Shown piece by piece: positions 1-6,019 of a stretch of 10,001 nucleotides of DNA. The DNA comes from Planctomycetaceae bacterium (GTDB lineage Bacteria > Planctomycetota > Planctomycetia > Planctomycetales > Planctomycetaceae). The notes beneath the pieces were generated by a model. It saw only the letters and a list, made by a program, of their open reading frames with translations. It had not been told where the DNA came from and ran no database searches. Location of the stretch: the NCBI GenBank assembly GCA_027080405.1, contig JALWSL010000818.1:1-10001 (forward strand), read 5' to 3'. The translations under genes and the position numbers were made by a program. Position 1 is the first letter of the stretch. Every line of letters begins with the position of its first letter.

Positions 1-49
1 ACACCCCGTTCGTAAAGATCGCTTCGGTTGTTTTGCAGGATTTCCGATG

Positions 50-97
50 AAAGAAAAAGTCGTGCAACCCGCTGGGAGAAAAACGCGTTACACGACT
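50..97 (-). terminator. Intrinsic terminator of the CBS-domain gene
   Basis: On the minus strand an 11-bp stem with one G-U pair forms between positions 97-87 and 68-58. It has an 18-nt loop and is followed directly by TTTTCTTT (57-50). It lies about 48 nt past the stop codon of the CBS-domain gene and has the expected orientation. The long loop makes it less than ideal. The call rests on reading the sequence, not on a folding calculation. Confidence 0.6.
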
Positions 98-144
98 CAT
101 CAAGAAACTTCAACCAGGATTTTTATGCATGATTGAGATTCAGA

Positions 145-630
145 CTATGGGAGTACCGTCGAATCTTCTCTTTCCATCAACCCGCTGAAGTAGAGAATCC
201 CGGAATCTGAAGTGGCTGTTTGCTGCTTTACGCCACGATGAAACGCACGCAGAACATCACGTCGGCAGACCAGGCCGACCAGTTCAACGCCGTTGCGCAA
301 CACCGGCAAACGACGATATGGCTTCTTCAGGAAAATGTTCACGATTGTCAGCAGGTCGGTCTCTTCGTCAATCGTTTCCGCTTCCCTGTCGACATAATGA
401 CCAATTTCAGTTGTCGGATTACTTTCGTATTCAACACCGATCAATACGCTCAGAGAACTTTTTTCGGTGAAGACCCCCACATACTGGCCGAGCGAATCAA
501 CAACGGGAACTCCTGCAATTTTATGCTTGAGCATCACCTTGATGGCATCCATCGCCTGCACGTGAGGACGAAGTGTGATGACCTTCTTGATCATGATGTC
601 TCTGGCCGTCATATTGCGATAGGAATCCAT
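145..630 (-). CDS. Two-CBS-domain protein
   Basis: This 161-residue cytoplasmic protein consists almost entirely of a tandem CBS (Bateman) pair, at about residues 9-65 and 78-133. Typical CBS signatures are visible: TARDIM at the start of repeat 1, followed by AGVPVVD and YVGVFTE, then RRLPVL and LVGLVCRRDVLRA in repeat 2. Such pairs usually bind adenine nucleotides or S-adenosylmethionine and act as energy or ligand sensors. No catalytic or transport domain is attached, so the partner cannot be told from sequence. The start is an ATG with AAGGAG nine bases upstream (640-645). The last 28 residues carry no recognised domain. The gene stands alone, separated from the upstream racemase-like gene by two terminator-like hairpins and a 418-bp gap, so it probably has its own promoter, which I could not identify. 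The family call is secure; the cellular role is unknown. Confidence 0.9.
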   Translation of the reverse strand: MDSYRNMTARDIMIKKVITLRPHVQAMDAIKVMLKHKIAGVPVVDSLGQYVGVFTEKSSLSVLIGVEYESNPTTEIGHYVDREAETIDEETDLLTIVNIFLKKPYRRLPVLRNGVELVGLVCRRDVLRAFHRGVKQQTATSDSGILYFSGLMEREDSTVLP

Positions 631-901
631 AACGTGTCACTCCTTATAGAGTGCGCTCCTGCTTTGCGAAAACCTGTCCAACCACCCTGAAAAACAAGGA
701 AATCGACCCAACCAAGTTACCCGGTATCAGTTCGGCGTGAATCTTACACGATCGTGCTTACAGGAAAGACACATCCGAAAGCCCGGATATTCTGAAATCA
801 GTTCCGCAAAAAAGAACGCTGCATCATGAGAAAGGGAATTGCTGAACCCATTGATAATAATTGATTTGTTGTCTAAATGCGAGAAAATTCTGTTGAAAAA
901 G

Positions 902-928
902 AAAATTGGCGAAAAACCGCCATTTTTT
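902..928 (-). terminator. Bidirectional intrinsic terminator
   Basis: A perfect 5-bp stem (TGGCG 907-911 with CGCCA 918-922) has a 6-nt loop. It is flanked by an A-run (902-905) on one side and six T (923-928) on the other, so it reads as hairpin plus T-tract in both directions. On the minus strand the tract continues as TTTTCTTTTTC. It should stop read-through from the LarA-like gene into the CBS-domain gene. No plus-strand gene upstream needs it. Confidence 0.6.
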
Positions 929-1026
929 GTGTGACAGGCAAGAGGCAAGCATGGCCCCCACCTGGAAACAACCCGTAAAATAGACGATGAAGCAGTAACA
1001 AAATAAAACGGAGCAATACGAAGGAG

Positions 1027-1044
1027 AAAAGGGGAAATTTCCCC
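1027..1044 (-). terminator. Short palindrome with T-run after the LarA-like gene
   Basis: A perfect 14-bp palindrome (1031-1044, GGGGAAATTTCCCC) begins 4 nt after the stop codon of the LarA-like gene. On the minus strand it is followed by TTTTC. The hairpin would have five stem pairs and an AATT loop, so it is short but terminator-like. The stronger hairpin at 902-928 lies about 100 nt further along and may be the main stop. Confidence 0.4.
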
Positions 1045-1048
1045 ATTG

Positions 1049-2314
1049 TCACGTGTCTGTTTGCTCCTTGATTTCCGGAAAATTGCCTTCAGGAGTCAAG
1101 ATTAACGCTGAAGGAGGGGAAATTTGTGCATTGGGAGCCATTTGCTTTATTTCTTCCAGACATGACTGGCTGACCAACAGACGGTTCGGTAGGAGTGTGT
1201 TTTTGATCTGCACAATTTTGGCCTGTTCGCCGATCATCCTGAACACGGCATCAAGAACCTCACGGTCTGTCCGGTACGTGACCGGTTGCATCGCTGATGT
1301 CGGATGCCCAGCCGTTATTGCATTGACGATCGTTTTTTCCCAATCAATCTGTTTGACTGTGGCTTCGGTGCAGAATTCCGCAATGCCGATACCCGTTGCA
1401 TTTCCCGCAGTTTTTTCAGTCAGGCCACGTATGTGGATGAATCGGGTTTGGCACCAGTCGCGCGGACTGGAAACATGATCGTTATATTTTCGCCCGACAA
1501 CGTTGGTGTCCAGCCCTGTTCCTGAAATTTCCTTACCGATTTCGTCGATCACCAGCAGATCGATGCTCTTCATTGGAAGCCGGGGAATCAGAGCCGTTGC
1601 CTGTTGTAAAAGTTCGGCTTCTCTTTTTGCCAGATCAGAGCAGGAAACGCCTTCGATATGACAGAGCTCTTTGTGGGCATTTTCCAGTAGTGCAATCCCC
1701 CCCAGTAAAGAGACATGTTTCCGGATAAGCTCGACACTTTCGCGAATCATTTTATCGAATGAAATGAAATGGGAGGCCCGATGGTAGGCCGCTGCCCCGG
1801 TCGCTTTGCCCAAACCGATCGTCAGCATTTTTTGCAGGCCGGATTGGATGGAGCCCGAAAAGTTGGTATGTGGTTTAATGCGATTACATAGTAGTAAGTG
1901 GTCGGCGGAGAGAGCAGCTTGAGAAAAATGGACGGGCACCTGGTCGCTGGTTTCACCTAAAAGTTTTGTATCCATCTCGGCATGAAATGCGACTCCCAAG
2001 CGATCTTCATCCAGACCGAGCGAATTCAGAACTTTCATTTGCCCCTCGGGAGTTGCGCCACCATGACTTCCCATCGCAGGAATGATGAAGGGGATCAGTC
2101 CCCTTTCTTTGAGTTTCCGGGTCACGATGGTGATGACGGTAACCAACTCCGCAATGCCGCGACTGCCTGCTGCCACGGCAACGTGCTGCCCCGTGGTAAA
2201 TTGTCCTTGCGCAAGCAATCTGTCCATTTCACGGGCTGTGGTGCGCTCGAGTTCAACAGGAGGCATTGTCGATAATGGACAGTTGACAAACGCTACTTGT
2301 GGTAAATTCGACAT
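1049..2314 (-). CDS. LarA-like (DUF2088) nickel-racemase-family protein
   Basis: This 421-residue protein matches the length and layout of the lactate racemase LarA superfamily, with an N-terminal DUF2088-type domain and a C-terminal domain. Visible blocks are GSRGIAEL (about 50-57), GSHGGATPEGQ (82-92) and a central stretch with KPHTNFSG (H149), LQKML (K162), AAYH (H178) and H182. In LarA a lysine carries the nickel-pincer cofactor and a histidine 16 residues later binds nickel. K162 and H178 have that spacing, but the H149-K162 distance differs from LarA, so these are candidates only. Family members racemise or epimerise various 2-hydroxyacids and the substrate here is unknown. No cofactor-making genes (larB, larC, larE) are in the window. 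The ATG at 2314 is chosen; a TTG one codon earlier is also possible. The Shine-Dalgarno is weak (GGGA, 8 nt upstream). Two terminator-like hairpins follow the gene. Confidence 0.85.
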   Translation of the reverse strand: MSNLPQVAFVNCPLSTMPPVELERTTAREMDRLLAQGQFTTGQHVAVAAGSRGIAELVTVITIVTRKLKERGLIPFIIPAMGSHGGATPEGQMKVLNSLGLDEDRLGVAFHAEMDTKLLGETSDQVPVHFSQAALSADHLLLCNRIKPHTNFSGSIQSGLQKMLTIGLGKATGAAAYHRASHFISFDKMIRESVELIRKHVSLLGGIALLENAHKELCHIEGVSCSDLAKREAELLQQATALIPRLPMKSIDLLVIDEIGKEISGTGLDTNVVGRKYNDHVSSPRDWCQTRFIHIRGLTEKTAGNATGIGIAEFCTEATVKQIDWEKTIVNAITAGHPTSAMQPVTYRTDREVLDAVFRMIGEQAKIVQIKNTLLPNRLLVSQSCLEEIKQMAPNAQISPPSALILTPEGNFPEIKEQTDT

Positions 2315-2417
2315 CAATCATTTCCCGTGCATGGCGATTTCCGAAGATGGGTTTCCAAGTGACATTGTATCCCGATTGGGGGATTCACGACAGGAACCCG
2401 AAAACAACGACAGGGAA

Positions 2418-2430
2418 CGTCTACAAGACG
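2418..2430. repeat. Small inverted repeat
   Basis: CGTCT (2418-2422) and AGACG (2426-2430) form a perfect 5-bp inverted repeat around ACA. It is minor alone, but it is the third of three hairpins met in order on the minus strand before the LarA-like gene. Confidence 0.4.
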
Positions 2431-2453
2431 CAAACGGCCTAGATCTGACGCTC

Positions 2454-2495
2454 ATGCATCAGTTTATGCGGCTCAAGCTTTGAGGACTGATGCAT
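2454..2495. repeat. Perfect 10-bp inverted repeat with nested hairpin
   Basis: ATGCATCAGT (2454-2463) and ACTGATGCAT (2486-2495) are perfect reverse complements. Between them a second perfect pair, CTCAA (2472-2476) and TTGAG (2480-2484), closes on a 3-nt loop. Either strand as RNA would fold into a long two-part hairpin. No T-run follows on either side, so it is not a standard intrinsic terminator. It could be an operator, an mRNA leader element of the LarA-like gene or a 3' processing structure of the STAS transcript. Confidence 0.7.
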
Positions 2496-2513
2496 CCAAC
2501 CAAGGGTATTATG

Positions 2514-2535
2514 CAGTCCTCCTCTGACAGGACTG
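2514..2535. repeat. 7-bp inverted repeat, part of an AGGACTG motif cluster
   Basis: CAGTCCT (2514-2520) and AGGACTG (2529-2535) are perfect reverse complements with an 8-nt spacer. The same heptamer AGGACTG also occurs at 2483-2489, giving three copies (two direct, one inverted) within 53 bp. That arrangement suits a protein-binding cluster, though a hairpin is equally possible. Confidence 0.55.
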
Positions 2536-2699
2536 TTGCTTCGGAAGGCGTGGCATCTCGCATTGCCCGGTTCTGTTGAAATGATTCTGCCGGACTGAAC
2601 GCCGAGGCCAACAGGCCGGTTCGGTTTGCCAAAATCAGACAGGTTTGTTGGACAGCCGAAAGTCATGCGCAAACGATGCGAGTGCTGTACCGAAAGACG

Positions 2700-3080
2700 C
2701 TATCCTGCCTTGCTTGAATGACACTGCCTGATTGCCTGATCGCAGTTGTCGCAGACTTCCCAGATTCGGTCGAGATGCGTTACATCAAGAATTTCTTTAC
2801 AGTATTTTTGTAGAGAGCAGAGTTGGAGTGAGCCATGCTCGCGCTTCTTCAACTCGTTCCAAACACGCACGAGTGATTCGATAAAGGATGAACCGAAAAA
2901 TCGGGTATGGCTCATATCAAGAATGAGATGCGAACAATTTTCTTGTTGGGCCACATCGAGGAGCTTTTTTTCGGTTTCTTTGACCAATTCTCCTTCAATC
3001 GAACCGTACTCCGGCCCCAAATGAACAACGGCAATATCGTTCTTTCGTTCCACTTGAAATGATCGGTCGTCTGACACCAC
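2700..3080 (-). CDS. STAS-domain protein (anti-sigma antagonist-like)
   Basis: This protein of about 126 residues is essentially one STAS domain, the fold of SpoIIAA-type anti-anti-sigma factors. The diagnostic block is LILDMSHTRFFGSSFIESL (about residues 52-70), followed by LQLCSLQKYCKEILDVTHLDRIW. In SpoIIAA the loop reads DSSG and the first serine is phosphorylated. Here the aspartate is replaced by glycine (G63) while both serines (S64, S65) remain, so phosphoregulation is possible but not shown. The start is set at GTG 3080 because AGGAAGGA (3087-3094) lies 6 nt upstream; a second GTG at 3077 is equally acceptable. A longer reading from TTG 3158 would add 26 residues with no domain. The gene follows the HtrA-type protease after a 138-bp gap with no clear terminator, so co-transcription is possible. 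No kinase or sigma factor partner is in the window. Confidence 0.85.
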   Translation of the reverse strand: MVSDDRSFQVERKNDIAVVHLGPEYGSIEGELVKETEKKLLDVAQQENCSHLILDMSHTRFFGSSFIESLVRVWNELKKREHGSLQLCSLQKYCKEILDVTHLDRIWEVCDNCDQAIRQCHSSKAG

Positions 3081-3086
3081 TTTGTG

Positions 3087-3094
3087 TCCTTCCT
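3087..3094 (-). promoter_or_regulatory. Shine-Dalgarno that sets the STAS gene start
   Basis: On the minus strand AGGAAGGA is followed by CACAAA and then tandem GTG codons (3080 and 3077). It is the only strong ribosome-binding site near the 5' end of the STAS frame. It argues against starting at the upstream TTG (3158). Confidence 0.65.
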
Positions 3095-3218
3095 GATTAC
3101 GGGGCTCGCCACTTCTCCAGCGTCTAATGAGGGTAGCGGGAACATGCCCGGAAAACAATCTTAAACAGTTTCAATCTTGACCACTACCATGCAATTTGTC
3201 ATCCAATTGACGTCGAAA

Positions 3219-4409
3219 TTATTCAATCCGCTGCAAAGTGACATCGATATCCATTTTTTTCTTGTTGCGCAAGACGGTAACACGGACGACGTCGCCAACC
3301 TTCTTTTCTTCCAGTAGATCAAACAGGTCCGCCTGTTCGTTGACCGGCTTTCCATCGATTGCAACGATCAGGTCTCCCAGCACAATTCCGCCCTGTTGAT
3401 CGCGACTGGTTCCCTGCAAACCGGCTTTCGAAGCTGCACTGTCGGGGACAATGTCCTTGATGAGAACTCCTGGAGCCTTGACGACTTCACGAGCCATGGC
3501 ATCGGGAAAGATAAACACTCCCAGGCCGGGACGTTCCACTTTTCCGGATTGAATGATTTGAGGGACAATCCGGTTCAGAATATCAGCCGGAACAGCGAAC
3601 CCAATACCAACCGAGGCTCCTGAAGGACTGTAAATAGCTGTGTTGACTCCAATCAACAGGCCAGCACTATCCAGAAGAGGTCCACCGGAATTACCGGGAT
3701 TGATGGCTGCATCGGTTTGAATGACATCACGAATTGTTTTTCTGTTTGTCGACTGGATTTCTCGACCGAGTCCGCTGATCACACCGGTCGTTAATGTCTG
3801 GTCGAGTCCAAAGGGGCTGCCGATTGCAAAAACTTTTTGCCCAACCTGCAAGTTGGAAGAAGTGCCCAGTTTGATCGGTACCAGATTCAGATGGGCCGGG
3901 TCGATTCGCAGCACGGCAATGTCTTTTGAAGGTTCCCCTCCGACAATGTACGCCTGGTGTGTCGTGTTATCCGAAAGTGTGACCCGAAAACGCTGGTTCT
4001 CGCCACGGACAACGTGATAGTTGGTTACAATGTACCCATTTTCGTCCCAGATAAACCCTGTTCCGGTTCCTTTGGGCACCTCCAGCACGTTAAAGTTGAA
4101 CCGGTTGGTCGCGAGTTCTGCCGTTGCAACATGGACAACGGAAACCGAGGCGGATTTGAAAATTTTGATCGTCGTCTTTTCGTCTTCGGCCAGATCACCT
4201 CTTGCGATAACCGGCCGCGAACCGGCATCGGGCATGAAAAGTGAAATCGGATTGCGATAAAGATCCCGGGCCAACAGGGCAATTCCGCAGATCAGCAGAG
4301 CCACCACGAGCCAACCGTTGACAAAAGGAATCCCCCCATGGGAAGGCCTGGATTTCGAACCTGCAGCTGATAGTTGTTCCTCGCTCATCTCGTCATATCC
4401 CTTGACCAT
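3219..4409 (-). CDS. HtrA/DegP-type trypsin-like serine protease with PDZ domain
   Basis: This 396-residue protein is an S1C (HtrA) serine protease for envelope protein quality control. A short charged N-terminus is followed by one membrane segment (about 32-47), suggesting an anchor with the rest outside the cytoplasm. The protease domain (about 75-290) shows all three catalytic residues in standard motifs: H132 in TNYHVV, D163 in SKDIAVLRI and S241 in GNSGGPL. A single PDZ domain fills about 293-395, with PGLGV at its start and GDLIVAIDGKPV near its middle. This matches DegS/HtrA proteins with one PDZ domain. ATG 4409 has little Shine-Dalgarno. The in-frame ATG at 4388 (residue 8, MSEEQ) has AAGGGA about 9 nt upstream and may be the true start. 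The gene follows the 266-residue unknown protein after 68 bp, probably in the same transcript, with the STAS gene downstream. Confidence 0.96.
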   Translation of the reverse strand: MVKGYDEMSEEQLSAAGSKSRPSHGGIPFVNGWLVVALLICGIALLARDLYRNPISLFMPDAGSRPVIARGDLAEDEKTTIKIFKSASVSVVHVATAELATNRFNFNVLEVPKGTGTGFIWDENGYIVTNYHVVRGENQRFRVTLSDNTTHQAYIVGGEPSKDIAVLRIDPAHLNLVPIKLGTSSNLQVGQKVFAIGSPFGLDQTLTTGVISGLGREIQSTNRKTIRDVIQTDAAINPGNSGGPLLDSAGLLIGVNTAIYSPSGASVGIGFAVPADILNRIVPQIIQSGKVERPGLGVFIFPDAMAREVVKAPGVLIKDIVPDSAASKAGLQGTSRDQQGGIVLGDLIVAIDGKPVNEQADLFDLLEEKKVGDVVRVTVLRNKKKMDIDVTLQRIE

Positions 4410-4412
4410 TTT

Positions 4413-4481
4413 TCATTGTTCTGCCGCTAACATTTTCTGTCGCTCACGGAGCAGTTGCAGGCTCTCACGAGCATCAATCAA
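4413..4481 (-). CDS. Possible 22-residue ORF or displaced tail of the upstream gene
   Basis: A minus-strand frame starts at TTG 4481, overlapping the TGA stop of the upstream 266-residue gene (TTGA). It ends with TGA three bases before the HtrA-type ATG at 4409. It encodes MIDARESLQLL then RERQKMLAAEQ, a composition typical of an amphipathic, charged helix. It fills the 68-bp gap almost exactly. It could be a tiny translationally coupled peptide, or the natural C-terminus of the upstream protein put out of frame by an indel or sequencing error. Neither is proven; short open frames of this length also arise by chance. Confidence 0.22.
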   Translation of the reverse strand: MIDARESLQLLRERQKMLAAEQ

Positions 4482-5278
4482 ACTTGTCGTTTAATACTGC
4501 GTCCCAGTTCTTCGTAAGCGTCCCATAACTGGTTGATGATATCCGGTGACAGTTCGCTGTAGTCTTCGTCGGTCAGTTCTTCCAGCATTTGTTGAACACG
4601 CCGCATACCGCCCAGTGCCCGCTTCGCGATTCGTTGAGGTGTCAATGAAGGAGGCGCGGCAACCGCTGCTGACGCCTCCTGTTCACCTTCCTGTCCCGGG
4701 CCCCGGGCTTCTTTGCGGAAAGGAGAATATGGAGTTGATTCCGCCCCCGATACTCCAACTGTTTCTCCCGGCCCTGTTACTTCAAAAGGAATATCGGAGT
4801 TCACAGAACTGGTGAATCCTTCTGCATCTTTGACGACTTCCGGGCTGTAATCGAGCGTCTGTAACGCCAGCGGATCACTTTGTTCTGTCAAATCTTCGCC
4901 ATGGACAGAGCGACGCCAAGCCCTCATTTGTGCAACCGTCGCCTGACTTTCAACCGCCCAAGTCAAACATTCGGCTGAGTCTTCCCAGTTTAACGAAACG
5001 TAAAAGTGGGACCACTTCAGGTTTGGGTACTCGTGACGAACATCGTGGAAGGTTTCCCAGACCCTTCGCCGCTGAAAAACCTGATCAGAAGAAAGGCCGA
5101 TCTGATTTCCGAAGTCGGCATCTGTTCTTCCTTTGGCGTATTTTTCTGTCCACCGGGCGGCGCACTCGCCAATAATCCAGTTGCAGTTCGAGAGCGCTCC
5201 CCTAGCCCTTTCGATCAGAGTTTCCTCGGTCTCCTCAACAGTGTTGTCCTGTTCCTGGCTCCGGTCCGAATCAGTCAT
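4478..5278 (-). CDS. Protein of unknown function with possible HTH region
   Basis: I do not recognise this 266-residue protein as a named family. The acidic N-terminus (1-22, rich in D, E, Q) precedes a compact, Trp-rich helical region (about 22-130). Within it TDADFGNQIGLSSDQVFQRR (52-71) looks like a helix-turn-helix, and LNWEDSAECLTWAVESQATV (96-115) recalls helices found with ParB- or DUF3102-like DNA-binding domains. These are pattern impressions only. A flexible Gly/Pro/Ser/Glu-rich linker (about 130-215) leads to a C-terminal helical segment, RIAKRALGGMRRVQQMLEEL, ending KRQV. There is no signal peptide or membrane segment, so it is probably cytoplasmic. The ATG at 5278 has AGG close upstream and GGGAGAAGAG further back. 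It is the first gene after the promoter at 5301-5329, and the HtrA-type protease follows 68 bp downstream. The adjacent small frame (4413-4481) might be its displaced tail. Confidence 0.8.
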   Translation of the reverse strand: MTDSDRSQEQDNTVEETEETLIERARGALSNCNWIIGECAARWTEKYAKGRTDADFGNQIGLSSDQVFQRRRVWETFHDVRHEYPNLKWSHFYVSLNWEDSAECLTWAVESQATVAQMRAWRRSVHGEDLTEQSDPLALQTLDYSPEVVKDAEGFTSSVNSDIPFEVTGPGETVGVSGAESTPYSPFRKEARGPGQEGEQEASAAVAAPPSLTPQRIAKRALGGMRRVQQMLEELTDEDYSELSPDIINQLWDAYEELGRSIKRQV

Positions 5279-5300
5279 TTTGCCTATCTCTTCTCCCGCT

Positions 5301-5329
5301 ATGAAAGCAGCTTACGGTGTTGACGTCAA
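5301..5329 (-). promoter_or_regulatory. Predicted sigma70-type promoter of the left minus-strand genes
   Basis: On the minus strand TTGACG (5329-5324) matches the -35 consensus at 5 of 6 positions. TTTCAT (5306-5301) matches the -10 at 4 of 6, with an ideal 17-bp spacer. Initiation would fall near 5294, giving a leader of about 16 nt before the ATG at 5278. Repeated half-sites overlap the -35 element. Confidence 0.45.
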
Positions 5330-5345
5330 GTTTGATCAAGTTTGA
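5320..5345. repeat. Array of alternating TTGA/TCAA half-sites (operator-like)
   Basis: Five 4-bp half-sites alternate in orientation: TTGA 5320-5323, TCAA 5326-5329, TTGA 5332-5335, TCAA 5336-5339, TTGA 5342-5345. The gaps are 2, 2, 0 and 2 bp. The block includes a 10-bp tandem duplication (5326-5335 and 5336-5345) and the palindromes TTGACGTCAA and TTGATCAA. It overlaps the -35 element of the minus-strand promoter, which is a typical position for a repressor site. Confidence 0.55.
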
Positions 5346-5645
5346 TGATGTTTACGAAATTCCCACTTCTGCGACCAGAAAAGACCAAATGCACCATCTC
5401 CAATGAACGCGATATGTTCGGGGCACCTGAGAACTTTTCCGTCCCCAAGGTGTCTCCCATGATAGCTCTGTCACTGATGGCTCTATTCATGCACCGGTTC
5501 GGCTTCTACATCCAAGTGAGACCGTTGCCCCCATACTGACACCGATCACCAAACTTTTCCACTGTCAGCAGCAGTTAGATTTCTGAAGGAGTGAAAAATA
5601 AGTCAACCACATTTCAAAGAATCGTCAACCTTTCTTCAACTTTGC

Positions 5646-5675
5646 TTGATTTCCCAATACTATCTATGCTATCAT
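5646..5675 (+). promoter_or_regulatory. Predicted promoter of the tRNA-Cys transcription unit
   Basis: TTGATT (5646-5651, 4 of 6 matches to the -35) and TATCAT (5670-5675, 5 of 6 to the -10) are separated by 18 bp. Initiation would fall near 5682, about 150 nt before the tRNA. The intervening sequence is rich in hairpins and described separately. Confidence 0.4.
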
Positions 5676-5677
5676 AG

Positions 5678-5823
5678 GCCATCGTTGGTGGTGTGCTGTA
5701 ACCTCTTGTGTTCAAAGTGGTTATGTCCAGCTAAGGCGATTTGCGGGATTCTTGGTGGAATTCCTTGAGGTCGGCAGGGTATTTTGCCGATCATTAGGTT
5801 TGTAACAGTGATTCTTCTGTTAC
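5678..5823 (+). ncRNA. Candidate structured RNA or leader upstream of tRNA-Cys
   Basis: About 145 nt can form four successive hairpins. The first is a long nested one: ATCG/CGAT (5681-5684 with 5737-5740), GCTG/CAGC (5695-5698 with 5728-5731), TAACC/GGTTA (5699-5703 with 5719-5723) and CTT/AAG (5705-5707 with 5715-5717). The second pairs GGGATTC (5745-5751) with GAATTCC (5758-5764). The third pairs TCGGCA (5771-5776) with TGCCGA (5785-5790). The fourth pairs GTAACAG (5802-5808) with CTGTTAC (5817-5823). It matches no RNA family I recognise: no tmRNA, SRP, RNase P, 6S or T-box landmarks are seen. It may be just the tRNA precursor leader. No terminator separates it from the tRNA. Confidence 0.35.
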
Positions 5824-5833
5824 GGAAGATTCT

Positions 5834-5907
<74 letters not shown>

Positions 5908-5930
5908 TTTTGTATCGCAGGTACGGGAAG

Positions 5931-5957
5931 CCTCGGAGTTGTCTCCGGGGTTTTTTT
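5931..5957 (+). terminator. Strong intrinsic terminator after tRNA-Cys
   Basis: CCTCGGAG (5931-5938) pairs with CTCCGGGG (5943-5950) over 8 bp with one G-U pair and a TTGT loop. Seven T follow immediately (5951-5957). It ends the tRNA transcript and separates it from the surface-protein gene at 6125. Confidence 0.92.
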
Positions 5958-6019
5958 ATGCGCTGAACGGAGTACCGCGCGGAAGTGAACAGACGCTCTT
6001 TTGTTCTGTGAAGCTCGCA

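Larger units (their letters stand above)
631..1048. other. Intergenic region, no convincing gene
   Basis: This 418-bp gap separates two minus-strand genes. It contains two terminator-like hairpins near its right side (listed separately) and a 10-bp palindrome, CACGATCGTG, at 747-756. A 73-codon minus-strand frame (727-948) runs through one of the hairpins and has no family resemblance, so I do not call it a gene. The promoter of the CBS-domain gene should lie between about 640 and 900, but no -35/-10 pair stands out. Confidence 0.5.
2315..2699. other. Repeat-rich intergenic region upstream of the LarA-like gene
   Basis: This 385-bp gap lies between two minus-strand genes and holds no convincing gene. 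A 77-codon minus-strand frame (2439-2672) has no family resemblance and runs through the inverted repeats. On the minus strand a -10-like TACAAT (2369-2364) lies about 50 nt before the LarA-like start, but no good -35 accompanies it. Three inverted repeats between 2418 and 2535 are listed separately. Confidence 0.5.
5279..5645. other. Intergenic region between divergent transcription units
   Basis: The left end carries the minus-strand promoter and half-site array described separately. Between about 5346 and 5645 I see no convincing gene or RNA. A 65-codon plus-strand frame (5342-5539) starts inside the half-site array, has no Shine-Dalgarno and resembles no family. Confidence 0.5.

Noticed and set aside
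727..948. Minus-strand frame of 73 codons between the CBS-domain and LarA-like genes.
   Set aside because: It reads through the bidirectional terminator (902-928), and its composition reflects A/T runs.
2439..2672. Minus-strand frame of 77 codons in the repeat-rich gap.
   Set aside because: It runs through the inverted repeats and has no recognised domain.
3081..3158. 26-residue N-terminal extension of the STAS protein from TTG 3158.
   Set aside because: The extension has no domain, and the good Shine-Dalgarno at 3087-3094 points to GTG 3080 or 3077.
4694..4707. GC-rich palindromic run of CCCGGG units.
   Set aside because: It lies within the Gly/Pro-rich linker of the 266-residue protein and is explained by codon choice there.
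5342..5539. Plus-strand frame of 65 codons (starting MMMFTKF).
   Set aside because: It starts within the half-site array, has no ribosome-binding site and resembles no family.
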